Part shown: one piece after another, positions 11,212 through 20,015 of the stretch
How the letters are laid out: each line of letters starts with the position of its first letter
How positions within the stretch are numbered: position 1 is the stretch's first letter
DNA from: Deltaproteobacteria bacterium
GTDB taxonomy: Bacteria > Desulfobacterota_B > Binatia > UBA9968
Length of the DNA: 64,000 nucleotides
Reading direction: 5' to 3'
Assembly: GCA_005879255.1 (NCBI GenBank)
Contig: VBKY01000035.1
Span: 6,815 to 70,814, forward strand
Notes under the pieces: model-generated
Told to the model about the DNA's origin: nothing
Database searches by the model: none
Seen by the model: only the letters and a program-made list of their open reading frames with translations
Made by a program: the position numbers and the translations under genes

Positions 11212-11300
11212 GGAGGGGTGGGTGAGCGGTTGAAACCACCGGTCTTGAAAACCGGCGTCCACTTCGTGGACCGCGAGTTCGAATCTCGCCCCCTCCGCCA
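11212..11300 (+). tRNA. tRNA-Ser(TGA)
   Basis: Acceptor GGAGGGG at 11212-11218 pairs with CCCCTCC at 11290-11296. Anticodon TGA sits in GGTCTTGAAAACC. A long variable arm typical of class II tRNAs is present, as is the T-loop TTCGAAT. The CCA end (11298-11300) is encoded. Confidence 0.95.
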
Positions 11301-11455
11301 TCAAGACACGCGACCTTCGACGTCTTCTGAAATGTCTGGGAAGTATTGGAGTGCTGGAGTATGGAAGTCGTGCGAGATGAGCGAACTGGATCCATGGCAG
11401 ATCTCGCTCGGGTTTGATTACTTCGGTTAGCAACTTCGGCGGAAGGATATTCTAC

Positions 11456-12859
11456 ATGGCGAACGGCTCGATGGCTTCATTGCAATTCCTCGGTGCGGCC
11501 GGCGGTGTGACCGGTTCGAAGTTTCTGTTCTCTTACGGCGACGATCAACTGCTGATCGACTGCGGATTGTTTCATGGACTGAAGGAACTTCGACAAAGGA
11601 ATTGGGCCCAGGTGCCGATCGATCTCCAGCGTCTGCGCGCGGTGATCCTTACCCATGCGCATATTGACCATTCCGGGTATCTGCCGCGCATCGTTTCGAA
11701 GGGCTACAGGGGTCCGGTGTTCGCAACGCCGGCGACCTGCGATCTCTTGCGTGTGATGCTGCCGGATGCGGCGCACTTGCAGGAGGAAGAGGCGCGTTAC
11801 GCAAACCAGAAGGGCTATTCAAAGCACGCCCCTGCCTTGCCGCTCTACACCGTCGAAGACGCCGAACAATCGCTCAAGCTCTTACGGCCAACCAAGGTCG
11901 GCGAATCGGTCGAGGTGATAAAGGGGGTGCTTTTGGAATTTGGCCGAGTCGGTCATATTCTCGGAGCCGGCTCGGCGCGATTGTCGTTTGAAGTAAACGG
12001 GCAGAAAAGAACCTTGGTGGATTCTGGTGATCTCGGCCGCTACGACAGGCCGATTCTGAAAGATCCTGAGCCCGCGGGAACGGCCGATTGGCTGCTGATC
12101 GAGTCGACTTACGGCAATCGCTTGCATGCCAGGGATTCGGAAATAGAGTTGCGTGACTTGATTAAAGAAACCGCTCAACGGCGCGGCTGTTTAGTCATTC
12201 CCGCATTCGCCATCGGTCGAACCCAAGATCTGCTGTACACCATTCGCAAGATGGAAGACCAGGGCGAGATTCCGTTAATCCCCGTGCATGTCGATAGTCC
12301 GATGGGATTAGAAGCGACGGAGATTTACGGCCGTCATACCGATGAGCACAATTTTGAAATGGCGAAATTGCGCGATCAAGAGCGCTGCCCGATCAGCTCG
12401 CGGCATATGGTCATAGATAAAACACCGGAGCAGTCGAAGTCGATCAATAGTCTCAAAGGGCCGCTGATCATTATCTCAGCAAGCGGCATGGCGACCGGCG
12501 GGCGAGTGTTGCACCATTTGAAGCGCCGGTTGCCCAACCTGGACACGACGGTACTTCTGGCTGGATACCAGGCCGAGGGAACCCGAGGTCGGCTGCTGCA
12601 AGACGGCGCCAAGGAAGTCAAACTCCTCGGCGAAGTCGTGCCGGTGCGCGCCCAGATCAAAGTCCTCGATGGGTTTTCCGCCCACGCGGATCAAGGAGAG
12701 ATTTTGCGTTGGCTCGGCACATTCAAAAAAGCGCCGCGCATGACGTACATCGTGCACGGCGAGCCGCCGGCGGCCACTGCGCTGGCGGACGTGATCCGCG
12801 AGCGCCTGAAATGGAAGGTTGAAGTTGCCAAGTATCAGCAGAAGGTGGCGTTGGCATAG
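11456..12859 (+). CDS. MBL-fold/beta-CASP RNA metallo-hydrolase
   Basis: This 467-residue protein has an N-terminal metallo-beta-lactamase domain with the zinc motif HAHIDHSG near residue 65. The beta-CASP region and C-terminal MBL part carry the late histidine motifs (SASGMATGGRVLHHLKRRLP, FSAHADQGEIL, YIVHGEPPAA). This is the YSH1/CPSF-type bacterial family, thought to act as RNA nucleases. I start at ATG 11456 because GGAAGG lies just upstream and homologues begin with a SLQFLGAAGGVTGS-type strand; an upstream ATG at 11414 lacks this support. It is downstream of tRNA-Ser(TGA), so involvement in RNA processing is plausible but unproven. Confidence 0.9.
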   Translation: MANGSMASLQFLGAAGGVTGSKFLFSYGDDQLLIDCGLFHGLKELRQRNWAQVPIDLQRLRAVILTHAHIDHSGYLPRIVSKGYRGPVFATPATCDLLRVMLPDAAHLQEEEARYANQKGYSKHAPALPLYTVEDAEQSLKLLRPTKVGESVEVIKGVLLEFGRVGHILGAGSARLSFEVNGQKRTLVDSGDLGRYDRPILKDPEPAGTADWLLIESTYGNRLHARDSEIELRDLIKETAQRRGCLVIPAFAIGRTQDLLYTIRKMEDQGEIPLIPVHVDSPMGLEATEIYGRHTDEHNFEMAKLRDQERCPISSRHMVIDKTPEQSKSINSLKGPLIIISASGMATGGRVLHHLKRRLPNLDTTVLLAGYQAEGTRGRLLQDGAKEVKLLGEVVPVRAQIKVLDGFSAHADQGEILRWLGTFKKAPRMTYIVHGEPPAATALADVIRERLKWKVEVAKYQQKVALA

Positions 12860-12960
12860 TGGGGTGATTTTCACCGCGAATTCATTGTCTCGCGCAAATG
12901 GGCGAAGAGTGCAAAGTTTAGAAATTGGGAAAACGACCGGCGCATGATGATATTACGAAA

Positions 12961-12998
12961 AGACGAGACCCTTCGCTCTGCTCAGGGTGACATCGTTG
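12961..12998. repeat. half of a dispersed palindromic repeat
   Basis: The segment AGACCCTTCGCTCTGCTCAG followed by GGTGACATCG matches one arm of the palindromic repeat at 55737-55814 (pattern GATTC-TCGCT-TGCTC-GAATGACA). It lies in the 391-nt intergenic stretch 12860-13250, which otherwise holds only the promoter/operator listed next. Confidence 0.5.
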
Positions 12999-13115
12999 CG
13001 GCGTACGTCTTCAACCAGGGTAGGCCCAGGCGCGGCCAATTTTAGGGCAGCAACTGCTTAAGAAATGGATTTGTCGTCTCAGTTGGCAAACTGGCCACCT
13101 CCCGATGCGCTATCC

Positions 13116-13151
13116 TTGACACGCGTCATTTAACCGCTTGCTAGTTAAATG
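13116..13151 (+). promoter_or_regulatory. candidate promoter with overlapping palindromic operator before the Fe(III)-type ABC operon
   Basis: TTGACA at 13116-13121 is a consensus -35. Downstream, CATTTAAC (13127-13134) and GTTAAATG (13144-13151) form a perfect 8-bp inverted repeat with a 9-nt spacer, covering the expected -10 region. Such a placement suggests repressor binding, for example by an iron- or metal-responsive regulator. The match to a Fur box is weak, so the regulator is not identified. Confidence 0.4.
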
Positions 13152-13250
13152 TTTCCATTTTTCCAGTGATTAGAGTAAGTACACTGCCAGGCAGTGATAC
13201 GGAAAGGTCGTGGCGTGTTTTTTGTGCGAGTGACTTTTCGGACATAAATC

Positions 13251-14354
13251 ATGGCGATACTAAAAGTAGAAGGCCTGTCCAAATTTTACAAAGACGTCAA
13301 GGCGCTAGATAACGTCAGCTTCGAATTCGACCATGGTATTCTCTCCTTTTTAGGTCCATCGGGTTGCGGCAAGACCACGTTGCTGCGGTCAATCGCCGGT
13401 CTCGAAGTCCCAGATACCGGGTCGATTTCGATCGCCGATAAAATTCAGACTTCCATCGAGCGAGGCATTCTCGTACCGCCATATTCTCGCGCCATTGGTT
13501 TTGTTTTCCAGAGCTACGCGCTCTGGCCCCACATGACGGTTTTCAGCAACGTTGCCTTCGGGCTCAAGTTGCGCAAGAAGTCCGAAGAGGAGATCAAGCG
13601 CAAGGTGATGTCGACCCTGGATCTCGTCGGGTTGCAAGGTCGTGAACAGCGCTACCCGTCGCAATTGAGCGGCGGGCAGCAGCAGCGCGTTGCCCTCGCA
13701 CGGAGCTTGGCGCTTGAGCCGCGGCTCATTCTTCTCGACGAACCGCTCAGCAACCTCGATGCTAAGTTGCGCGAAGAAATGCGCGTCGAGCTGAAAAAAT
13801 TAATTAAAAAAGTCGGCATCAGCGCGCTCTACGTGACTCATGATCAGGACGAGGCTTTTACGATCTCCGATGCGGTCGTGGTGATGGACGGCGGCAAAAT
13901 TCTCCAATACGGCACGCCGGACGAAATCTACAACCGTCCGCTGCATCCGTTTGTCGCAGCGTTTGTCGGGCACGCGGCGCTGGTGGATGGCAAAGTCGTT
14001 CGAATTGAAGGCGACAACTGTTTGGTTAATGTGCCGGATTTTAACGGCGCCGATCTGATATCGCTCGCGCCAAAGACCGTGGCGGCGGGTGATACCTGCA
14101 AGGTCGTCATCCGTACCACGGAGGTCAAGCTCAGCCATGACGGTTTTCCCAAGGGCACGGATAACGTGCTCGAAGGACTCATGACCAGCCGGGAATATCG
14201 CGGCGGTTTGACCGATCACCGGGTCCAAATCGGATCGAAGGAGTTGGTCGTGACTTCACATAAGCTCTGCCCGATGATTCGCGTCAACGGCGATGGCGGT
14301 AAGACCTTCGTGTCCATCGACCGCTCTTCGATCAGTGTGATCGTCACCGATTAA
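13251..14354 (+). CDS. Fe(III)/spermidine-type ABC transporter ATP-binding protein
   Basis: This 367-residue ATPase energises import through the permease encoded next. Walker A is [11 protein letters not shown], the Q-loop lies in FVFQSYALWPHMTV, the ABC signature is [16 protein letters not shown], Walker B is LILLDEPLSNLD, and the H-loop lies in YVTHDQDEAF. A C-terminal TOBE-like region (about 240-367) is typical of the PotA/FbpC group. It heads a three-gene operon with the permease and a solute-binding protein of the Fe(III) type. Confidence 0.93.
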   Translation: MAILKVEGLSKFYKDVKALDNVSFEFDHGILSFLGPSGCGKTTLLRSIAGLEVPDTGSISIADKIQTSIERGILVPPYSRAIGFVFQSYALWPHMTVFSNVAFGLKLRKKSEEEIKRKVMSTLDLVGLQGREQRYPSQLSGGQQQRVALARSLALEPRLILLDEPLSNLDAKLREEMRVELKKLIKKVGISALYVTHDQDEAFTISDAVVVMDGGKILQYGTPDEIYNRPLHPFVAAFVGHAALVDGKVVRIEGDNCLVNVPDFNGADLISLAPKTVAAGDTCKVVIRTTEVKLSHDGFPKGTDNVLEGLMTSREYRGGLTDHRVQIGSKELVVTSHKLCPMIRVNGDGGKTFVSIDRSSISVIVTD

Positions 14355-14400
14355 GCTCGCGCCTGTGTAGCCATCGCTAATCGTTAGAGGAGTAGGAAAT

Positions 14401-14561
14401 ACGCTTACAGGTAATTCAATAAAAATTGCCTTTCGACAGGGGACTCTCGTGCCGCTCATCGCCAGCGCCCTTGCGGGCGCGGCGATCATGACGCCGGTCC
14501 TGGTCGTGATGTGGCGCAGCTTCACCAGCGGTAAATTGGGTTTCACCGTGATATTTTTTCG
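14401..14561 (+). other. frame-shifted N-terminal segment of the ABC permease
   Basis: In the -1 frame relative to the main permease ORF, this stretch encodes GTLVPLIASALAGAAIMTPV then LVVMWRSFTSGKLGFTV, the usual first membrane segment and periplasmic start of FbpB-like permeases. The frame ends at a TAA shortly after the main ORF begins. The junction is a run of six T (14553-14558). A ribosome site AGAGGAG (14386-14392) lies 8 nt before an ACG where ATG would be expected; GTG 14450 is another possible start. Homologues have about 15-20 more residues at the junction, so a small deletion is as likely as a lost base. Confidence 0.6.
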
Positions 14562-16058
14562 ATGCTGTCAAACTCGGTAATCTACGCGGCCGGTTCGGCC
14601 CTGTTGGGAACGGTTTTAGGTGCGTTCCTTGCGTGGATCGTCGCGCGCACCAACACGCCGGGTAAGGCTTTGGTGGAATTGTTGCCGCTCTATCCGATCC
14701 TGATGCCGCCGATCATGAAAAATATCGCCTGGATTTTACTCCTGGCTCCCAGGTCGGGCATTCTCAACGGCATGCTGCAACATTTCTTTGGCATCGAGAC
14801 GCTGGTCTTTAACGCTTTCACCATGGCCGGCATGGTGTGGGTGTTCGGTCTTGCCTGCGTGCCGTTAGGTTATCTTTTCTTGTTACCGGTGTTTCTGTCG
14901 TTCGATCCATCGCTCGAAGAAAGCGCTTACATCGCCGGCAGCAAGCCGGTCAATACGATGTTCAAAATTACTTTTCCGCTCGCCATCCCGGCATTTACTT
15001 CGGCGCTGGTGCTTAACTTCCTCAGGGGACTGCGGTCGTTTGAGACGCCGGTGTTGCAAGGAACACCGGGCAACATCAAAGTGTTCGTCAGCCGCGTTTA
15101 CGATTCTATGGCTCTGGAGTTCAATACCGGTCTAGCGACGGCGTACAGCGTCGTCTTGGTAGTGCTGTCGGTCATCACACTTTACTTCTACATCCGCGCG
15201 ACGCGCTTCTCCGAGCGCTATGCGACGATCACGGGGAAAGGGTATCGCGTGAAAGTGATCGATATCGGCCCGTGGAAGTACCTAACTTTCTTGGCCGTAT
15301 TCCTCTACTTCTTGGCTGGGATCGTCCTCCCGTTCATTGTTTTAATCGTCGTTTCGATGATCCCTTATTTCGACTACGACACCTTTATGCAGTTCCCGTC
15401 GAATGCCGTGTTGACCAATTATTATACGGTCATGAGGCATCCAAGCTTCGTGACCGGACTCTATAATTCTCTCATTCTGTCGGTAACGATCGCCATTGTG
15501 ACCGTGCTCGCGGGGATCGTGATGGCGTTTACGATTTACCGAACGAGAGCGGCAGGAGCGAAAGTGTTTGAGTTTATCGGCACTCTGCCCTTGGCATTTC
15601 CACCATTGGTTCTCTCCGTCGGCCTATTGATCATTTTTATCGGCACGCCTCTGTACAATAGCCTGTGGGCTTTAGGGATCGGTCTATTTGTCGCCTATTT
15701 TCCTTACGCGTTCAGGAACGCGTCGGGCTCTATTGTGAACATCCACAAAGAGCTGGACGAGGCGGCCTGGGTCCACGGGGCGAGATGGCGACATGTTTTT
15801 TTCAAGATCACGCTGCCGATCCTTAAACCATCGGTCGGCGGAGCCCTGTTCTATATATTTATCGAGGCGATTCGTAATGTTGACGTGGCGGTGCTGCTGA
15901 CGGCTCCGGGTAAGGAGTATGGTCCGGTAACCCTATTCGAATACTTCCGAGTTGGCCAGTGGGCGGAAGCCGCGGCGGGCGGTGTGATTTATTTAATTAT
16001 CTTGATTGTCGCCGTGTCAGTCGCTAAATTCGCGTTCAAGATGAAGTTCAGTCTGTAA
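14562..16058 (+). CDS. Fe(III)-type ABC transporter permease (two fused membrane modules)
   Basis: This 498-residue frame holds most of an FbpB-type permease: two homologous six-helix halves, each with an EAA-like cytoplasmic loop. These are EESAYIAGSKPVNTMFKITF near residue 125, and DEAAWVHGARWRHVFFKITL near 400. It moves the substrate delivered by the binding protein across the inner membrane. The ATG at 14562 is probably not the native start: the first transmembrane helix is encoded just upstream in another frame (see the 14401-14561 entry). The gene is followed by the binding protein after 42 nt. Confidence 0.85.
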   Translation: MLSNSVIYAAGSALLGTVLGAFLAWIVARTNTPGKALVELLPLYPILMPPIMKNIAWILLLAPRSGILNGMLQHFFGIETLVFNAFTMAGMVWVFGLACVPLGYLFLLPVFLSFDPSLEESAYIAGSKPVNTMFKITFPLAIPAFTSALVLNFLRGLRSFETPVLQGTPGNIKVFVSRVYDSMALEFNTGLATAYSVVLVVLSVITLYFYIRATRFSERYATITGKGYRVKVIDIGPWKYLTFLAVFLYFLAGIVLPFIVLIVVSMIPYFDYDTFMQFPSNAVLTNYYTVMRHPSFVTGLYNSLILSVTIAIVTVLAGIVMAFTIYRTRAAGAKVFEFIGTLPLAFPPLVLSVGLLIIFIGTPLYNSLWALGIGLFVAYFPYAFRNASGSIVNIHKELDEAAWVHGARWRHVFFKITLPILKPSVGGALFYIFIEAIRNVDVAVLLTAPGKEYGPVTLFEYFRVGQWAEAAAGGVIYLIILIVAVSVAKFAFKMKFSL

Positions 16059-16100
16059 TTGAGGATCAAATTAAGCACTCAACAAGGAAGGAAGGCAAGA

Positions 16101-17273
16101 ATGCTAAGCAAATCGACGAAGGTGATCGCGGTTGGGTTATCAATGAGTTTCTTTCTCGCCACGATAGCGACGGCGGCGGAGAAAGCCGCTGTGAAGGAAG
16201 CGATCAAAGAGGCAGTGAAAGATCCAAAAGCGGCGGCGCAGAAAGTGATTCCCAAGCAGGTCAAGAGGGAAGGGGGTAGTGCCGGTGCGACAGCCGCTGC
16301 AGCGAAGGCCTTTGAGAAAGCGAGCGCTGAGCTTTATCCGAAGGCCAAGCAAGAAGGGAATTTAATCGTCTATTCTGTCTGGGACGTGGAACATCTCAAG
16401 GTGATCACTGAGGCATTCATGAAACGCTATCCCGGCATCAAAGCGACCTACTGGCAGGGTAGGAACCCGGAAATCGTCACGCGCGCTTTGACGGAATTTC
16501 AGGGTGGGCAGGCGAGTTTCGATGTCGTGCTTTCGGACAACGCCCCGCCCGTGATTCGCGCCGCTGGGGCGATTATGAATTACGATACTGTGCAGCGCGA
16601 TGTCTTGGTTTTGCACGATCCGACCATGCCGACCGTGAGCCTGCAAATTCAAGCGCTTTCCTACAACACGAAAAAGATTAAGCCGGCGGATTTGCCGAAA
16701 AGCTGGGAGGAAGTCGCTAACCCGAAATACAAGGGAATGGTCGCGCTAGATGATCCCATGCGGGCCGGTCCTTTAAGCTCGATGCTTTCTGGTTTGAAAA
16801 CTCAATGGAAGGACGACGCGCGTTTCAACAACTTTGTGAAGGGGCTAAAAGCGTTGAACGTGCCGGTTCACAAAAGCACCAGCGCGATGTTTCGTCTGGT
16901 CATTTCCGGTGAATACCCGATCTGTATGCCGGCTCTGCTTCATGACGTCATGGAAGAGATCCATAAGGGCACGCCGGTGGGTTACGTCAAGACGATACCG
17001 CCGGTCTTGTTCCCGCGCCAAGCAGGTATTTACGCTAAGGCGCCGAATCCAAACGCCGGCAAGCTTTTCGCCGAATGGCTGATTTCGGAAGAGGGTCAGA
17101 AAACGATTGATTCTGTCGGGCGAGAGTCCTCTCGTAATGACTTCAAATCGAAGACCTCGATCGATGCGGCCTTCGGAAAAGGTGCGAAGCCGCTCCCAGT
17201 AACTGACCAACTGTTCCTCGAAGACCCGAAGAAATGGCTCGATACCTACGTGAAACCGATCTGGGAAGGGTAA
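16101..17273 (+). CDS. Fe(III)-type ABC transporter substrate-binding protein
   Basis: This 390-residue exported protein has a signal peptide (KSTKVIAVGLSMSFFLATIA) and a family-1/Fe(III) binding-protein body (EGNLIVYSVWDVEHLKVI, ASFDVVLSDN, KPADLPKSWEEVANPKYKG). I start at ATG 16101 behind AGGAAGGAAGG. Between signal and body is a Lys/Ala-rich stretch (AVKEAIKEAVKDPKAAAQKV) that is unusual for the family and may be a flexible spacer. It completes the ATPase-permease-binding protein operon and is followed by a terminator. The substrate could be ferric iron or another oxyanion or polyamine-like ligand. Confidence 0.88.
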   Translation: MLSKSTKVIAVGLSMSFFLATIATAAEKAAVKEAIKEAVKDPKAAAQKVIPKQVKREGGSAGATAAAAKAFEKASAELYPKAKQEGNLIVYSVWDVEHLKVITEAFMKRYPGIKATYWQGRNPEIVTRALTEFQGGQASFDVVLSDNAPPVIRAAGAIMNYDTVQRDVLVLHDPTMPTVSLQIQALSYNTKKIKPADLPKSWEEVANPKYKGMVALDDPMRAGPLSSMLSGLKTQWKDDARFNNFVKGLKALNVPVHKSTSAMFRLVISGEYPICMPALLHDVMEEIHKGTPVGYVKTIPPVLFPRQAGIYAKAPNPNAGKLFAEWLISEEGQKTIDSVGRESSRNDFKSKTSIDAAFGKGAKPLPVTDQLFLEDPKKWLDTYVKPIWEG

Positions 17274-17308
17274 GAGCACTAGTCTCTTCAATATATCTGC
17301 GTTGATTA

Positions 17309-17331
17309 GCGGGGGCCTGCCCCCTTTTTTT
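17309..17331 (+). terminator. rho-independent terminator of the ABC operon
   Basis: A GC-rich hairpin (GGGGGC-CTG-CCCCC) is followed directly by seven T, 35 nt after the binding-protein stop. Confidence 0.85.
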
Positions 17332-17520
17332 CGTCAGGGTTGCTCATGTATCGATTTCAACCTTCGGAGTTTTTCGCAACCGACAATTGTAGAAAATGGT
17401 AGATTCCTGTGCTAATTTTGTCGAACCCGTCAGAGCAATTTGGCCTACACATTGAGAGCGCGAAGCTCTGATGCGTAGATCTCTGGCATTAAGCCGGAAT
17501 TGGACAAATCAGACCGTTAC

Positions 17521-17611
17521 GGAGAGATGGCCGAGTGGTCTAAGGCGCACGCCTGCTAAGCGTGTGTACCCCAAAAGGGTACCGAGGGTTCAAATCCCTC
17601 TCTCTCCGCCA
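17521..17611 (+). tRNA. tRNA-Ser(GCT)
   Basis: Acceptor GGAGAGA pairs with TCTCTCC (17601-17607). Anticodon GCT sits in GCCTGCTAAGC. The variable arm is long, the T-loop is TTCAAAT and the CCA is encoded. It lies 68 nt upstream of tRNA-Arg. Confidence 0.95.
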
Positions 17612-17679
17612 TTGATTTTCGGAAAACGCAAACTGCCGGTGGCAAATTTCCAATGAATTGAGGCGTTGTATTTTTCAGC

Positions 17680-17756
17680 GCGCCCGTAGCTCAATTGGAC
17701 AGAGCACCAGACTACGGATCTGGGGGTTGGGGGTTCAAATCCCTCCGGGCGCGCCA
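17680..17756 (+). tRNA. tRNA-Arg(ACG)
   Basis: Acceptor GCGCCCG (17680-17686) pairs with CGGGCGC (17746-17752). Anticodon ACG sits in CAGACTACGGATCTG. T-loop TTCAAAT and encoded CCA are present, total 77 nt. The ACG anticodon is the normal substrate of TadA, whose gene is 2.3 kb downstream. Confidence 0.95.
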
Positions 17757-17810
17757 ATTCTTGGCTTTATCTCTCCCCAAGGCCGTGCCACCGCGAATCG
17801 GCCGAAAAAA

Positions 17811-18089
17811 ATGCATTGGGTTAAAGCACTATCTGTGCTGTCAGCACTCAGTCTAGCCGTCCTATGGATCCCAGCTTGTACGACCAGCACAACTACCGGT
17901 CCGACCATCGGTGCCAGGGGCGCAACAGAAGCCCAGCGGGGCTTCTTCGAAAGGTTGGCCGATGAGTTCACCGAGCGAGAATGCGAGGTCTTTAGGTTTA
18001 CCTGCCCCTATGGATTTGGACCGGCGGGCGAACCTTGTGAATGTACGGAACCGAACGGGGTTGTACGAAAAGGTCGAACGATTAAATAG
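17811..18089 (+). CDS. small lipoprotein
   Basis: A 92-residue product from ATG 17811 has a lipoprotein signal ending in LWIPAC. The short mature part has clustered cysteines (ECEVFRFTCPYGF, GEPCECTEP). I do not recognise a family. The frame is open upstream through the tRNA-Arg gene, which is why the internal ATG is chosen. Two disulfides in the periplasm are plausible. Confidence 0.6.
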   Translation: MHWVKALSVLSALSLAVLWIPACTTSTTTGPTIGARGATEAQRGFFERLADEFTERECEVFRFTCPYGFGPAGEPCECTEPNGVVRKGRTIK

Positions 18090-18309
18090 CACGAAATTTG
18101 AACCATTCTCGAGCAAGAATTGTCCCGCTACGCGCATGAGAGGCTGGCTCTATTCTCTGCGCCGCCCGCGCCAGACGCGAGTTTAAAGAACTTTTTCACC
18201 TCGACACGGTAACTCTTTCGTGCACTCTCCAGTGCTTTGAGTCGCCCCCACAACCTTTCTGTGAGGCATGGTTGTTGCTCCACTCGATCGTTTGGGGTCT
18301 TTTAAGAAA

Positions 18310-18723
18310 ATGGTCAGTGAGCGCCGCAAGACCGTACTTATCGTCGAAAAGCAGCCTAACTATACCCAATTGTTGGTCAAGCAAATTATGTTTGCCGGTC
18401 TTAGGCCGGTGATCGCGGTTACTGGCGAAGGGGGCCTCAGGAAGGCGACAGAGCATCATCCGGATTTGATCTTGCTCGAGTTGGATCTCACCGACATGGA
18501 TGGTCTGGAGTTCGTGTCGCTGCTCAAGGAAAAGTCTCATCTCGAGAAGATTCCGATTGTCGCCATGAGTATCTTTTCCTACATGGAAACAGCGGCCTTA
18601 TACGGCGGGTGCGATGACTTCCTCAAAAAGCCGGTGAGGATGATTGACTTGATGGCTCATATAAGGCACTTCTTGCACCGAGAGCCGCGAATGCCAATGG
18701 ATCGGCGCCTGCTGGCGGGTTAG
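18310..18723 (+). CDS. stand-alone receiver-domain protein with altered phosphosite
   Basis: The product has a single CheY-like receiver fold (KTVLIVEKQPNY, ILLELDLTDMDGLEFVSLL, IPIVAMSIF, DDFLKKPVRMIDLM) and no output domain. The conserved phosphoacceptor Asp after the third strand appears as Glu in LILLELDL. The acidic pair of loop 1 is Glu-Lys instead of Asp-Asp, while the signalling Ser and the conserved Lys are kept. Family knowledge suggests such pseudo-receivers are locked in one state or signal without phosphorylation. An ATG at 18268 in the same frame is an alternative start with GAGG nearby, but at poor spacing. Confidence 0.75.
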   Translation: MVSERRKTVLIVEKQPNYTQLLVKQIMFAGLRPVIAVTGEGGLRKATEHHPDLILLELDLTDMDGLEFVSLLKEKSHLEKIPIVAMSIFSYMETAALYGGCDDFLKKPVRMIDLMAHIRHFLHREPRMPMDRRLLAG

Positions 18724-19036
18724 ACTGTCGATCGCTTTCCTTTTCTTGGGTTTTCATAATTACTTGTCTGGTTCGAGTGCGCAGAGCGGATTGTTTCGGC
18801 TCGCCGAATGCGTACGTTTGGCCGAGTATTCGTATCCCAATTGGATACTGTCCGTTCTCCGTAGGGATGGTAAAGTCACCTGCAATCTGCGCGTATGTCC
18901 TGTATAAAAAAGAACTTGTCGTAGGGATCGAAAATAAGGTAGTAGATCTCCTAGCCTCGGTCGCGTCACGCGGGGGTTCGGGCGATATCCGTCAAGAGTT
19001 CAAGTCGGCGGAGAAAGGGAAAGGAGGTCTGCCGTC
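18724..19036. other. intergenic stretch with no recognised feature
   Basis: These 313 nt lie between the receiver gene and the kinase/BON gene. I see no tRNA, hairpin terminator or protein-like frame in them. GGAAAGGGAAAGGAGG just before 19037 provides the ribosome site of the next gene. Confidence 0.5.
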
Positions 19037-19855
19037 ATGTCGGTCGTCACGATTGCTCACGCAGCCTACAGCGGTGGAAGTGCAATAGCGGAAAAGCTCG
19101 CGTCGGTGGTCAATTATCGGTCTGTCGATCGGGAGGTGCTGATCGAAGCGAGCAAGCGCTATGGCATTCCAGAAGCAAAATATACAGAAGTGCTCGAAAC
19201 TCAGGGACATTGGTGGGAACGCTGGCGCGAAAGCCTGCGGCTCTACCGAATCACCCTGCAGGCGGCGATGTGTGAGGTGGCCCAAGATGGGGACCTCGTA
19301 TACCATGGCCGCGCCGGTCAGCAGCTTTTGCCCGGCATTCGGCACGTGTTGAAAGTCCTCATCGTTGCGCCTATGGATTTCCGTATCGAGCTCGTTCGAG
19401 CGCAGCAAGGGATGGATGTCGAAAGCGCTCGACAGTATCTTCGTGAGTTGGACCGCGTGCGCGGGCGACGCTTTCGCGCGGTATTTAACGATGATTGGCA
19501 AGACCCGGTTGGATACGATCTGGTGCTGAATGGTGCGAGATTCACGCCCGAAGCTGGCGCTGCTCTTATCGCGGACATGGTACGACGGCCGGAATTTCAG
19601 CCGACTTCCGAGTCACTCAAAGCCTTTGCGGATTTGACCACCACCGCGCGCGTGCAGGCGGCGTTGATCACGTCATCCAAAACTCGCAACGTCGTGCTGA
19701 ACGTCAAGAGCGATGGCGGCCGAGTGAGTATTTCGGGAATCCTGGCAGATCCCGACTTGGAAAAAGAAATCGTGAAAATCGCCCAGGGGGTGCCGGGCGT
19801 TGCGGAAGTGGAAACCGATATTGAGCCGCCACCGATCGAATACATGCACCCATGA
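19037..19855 (+). CDS. cytidylate-kinase-like protein with C-terminal BON domain
   Basis: Residues 1-200 match the cytidylate-kinase-like family: MSVVTIAHAAYSGGSAIAEKLA replaces a classical P-loop, followed by DREVLIEASKRYG and VYHGRAGQQLLPG. Residues about 205-268 form a BON domain (TTARVQAALITSSKTRNVVL, VPGVAEVETDI), a module usually binding membranes or other proteins in stress responses. Kinase activity on nucleotides is doubtful because the GKS/GKT core is missing; the family includes proteins of unknown substrate. The ribosome site AGGAGG is strong. Confidence 0.85.
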   Translation: MSVVTIAHAAYSGGSAIAEKLASVVNYRSVDREVLIEASKRYGIPEAKYTEVLETQGHWWERWRESLRLYRITLQAAMCEVAQDGDLVYHGRAGQQLLPGIRHVLKVLIVAPMDFRIELVRAQQGMDVESARQYLRELDRVRGRRFRAVFNDDWQDPVGYDLVLNGARFTPEAGAALIADMVRRPEFQPTSESLKAFADLTTTARVQAALITSSKTRNVVLNVKSDGGRVSISGILADPDLEKEIVKIAQGVPGVAEVETDIEPPPIEYMHP

Positions 19856-20015
19856 TCCGTCAACCCCATACGCCGGCTAGCGAGAGAGATCGCGCAAACC
19901 GGCCAATGCGCCAGATCGACCAGAGTCCATCCAGGGTGACGCAATTCCCGTCGGCGTGAATTTTATTTGCCGGGAAGCTTGTGCTACTTTTTTTCAATGC
20001 GGTTGAGAAACGCGA

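Noticed and set aside
14553..14558. Programmed -1 frameshift in the permease
   Set aside because: Similar shifts in pit and phoX point to error, and residues expected at the junction are missing; kept only as an option.
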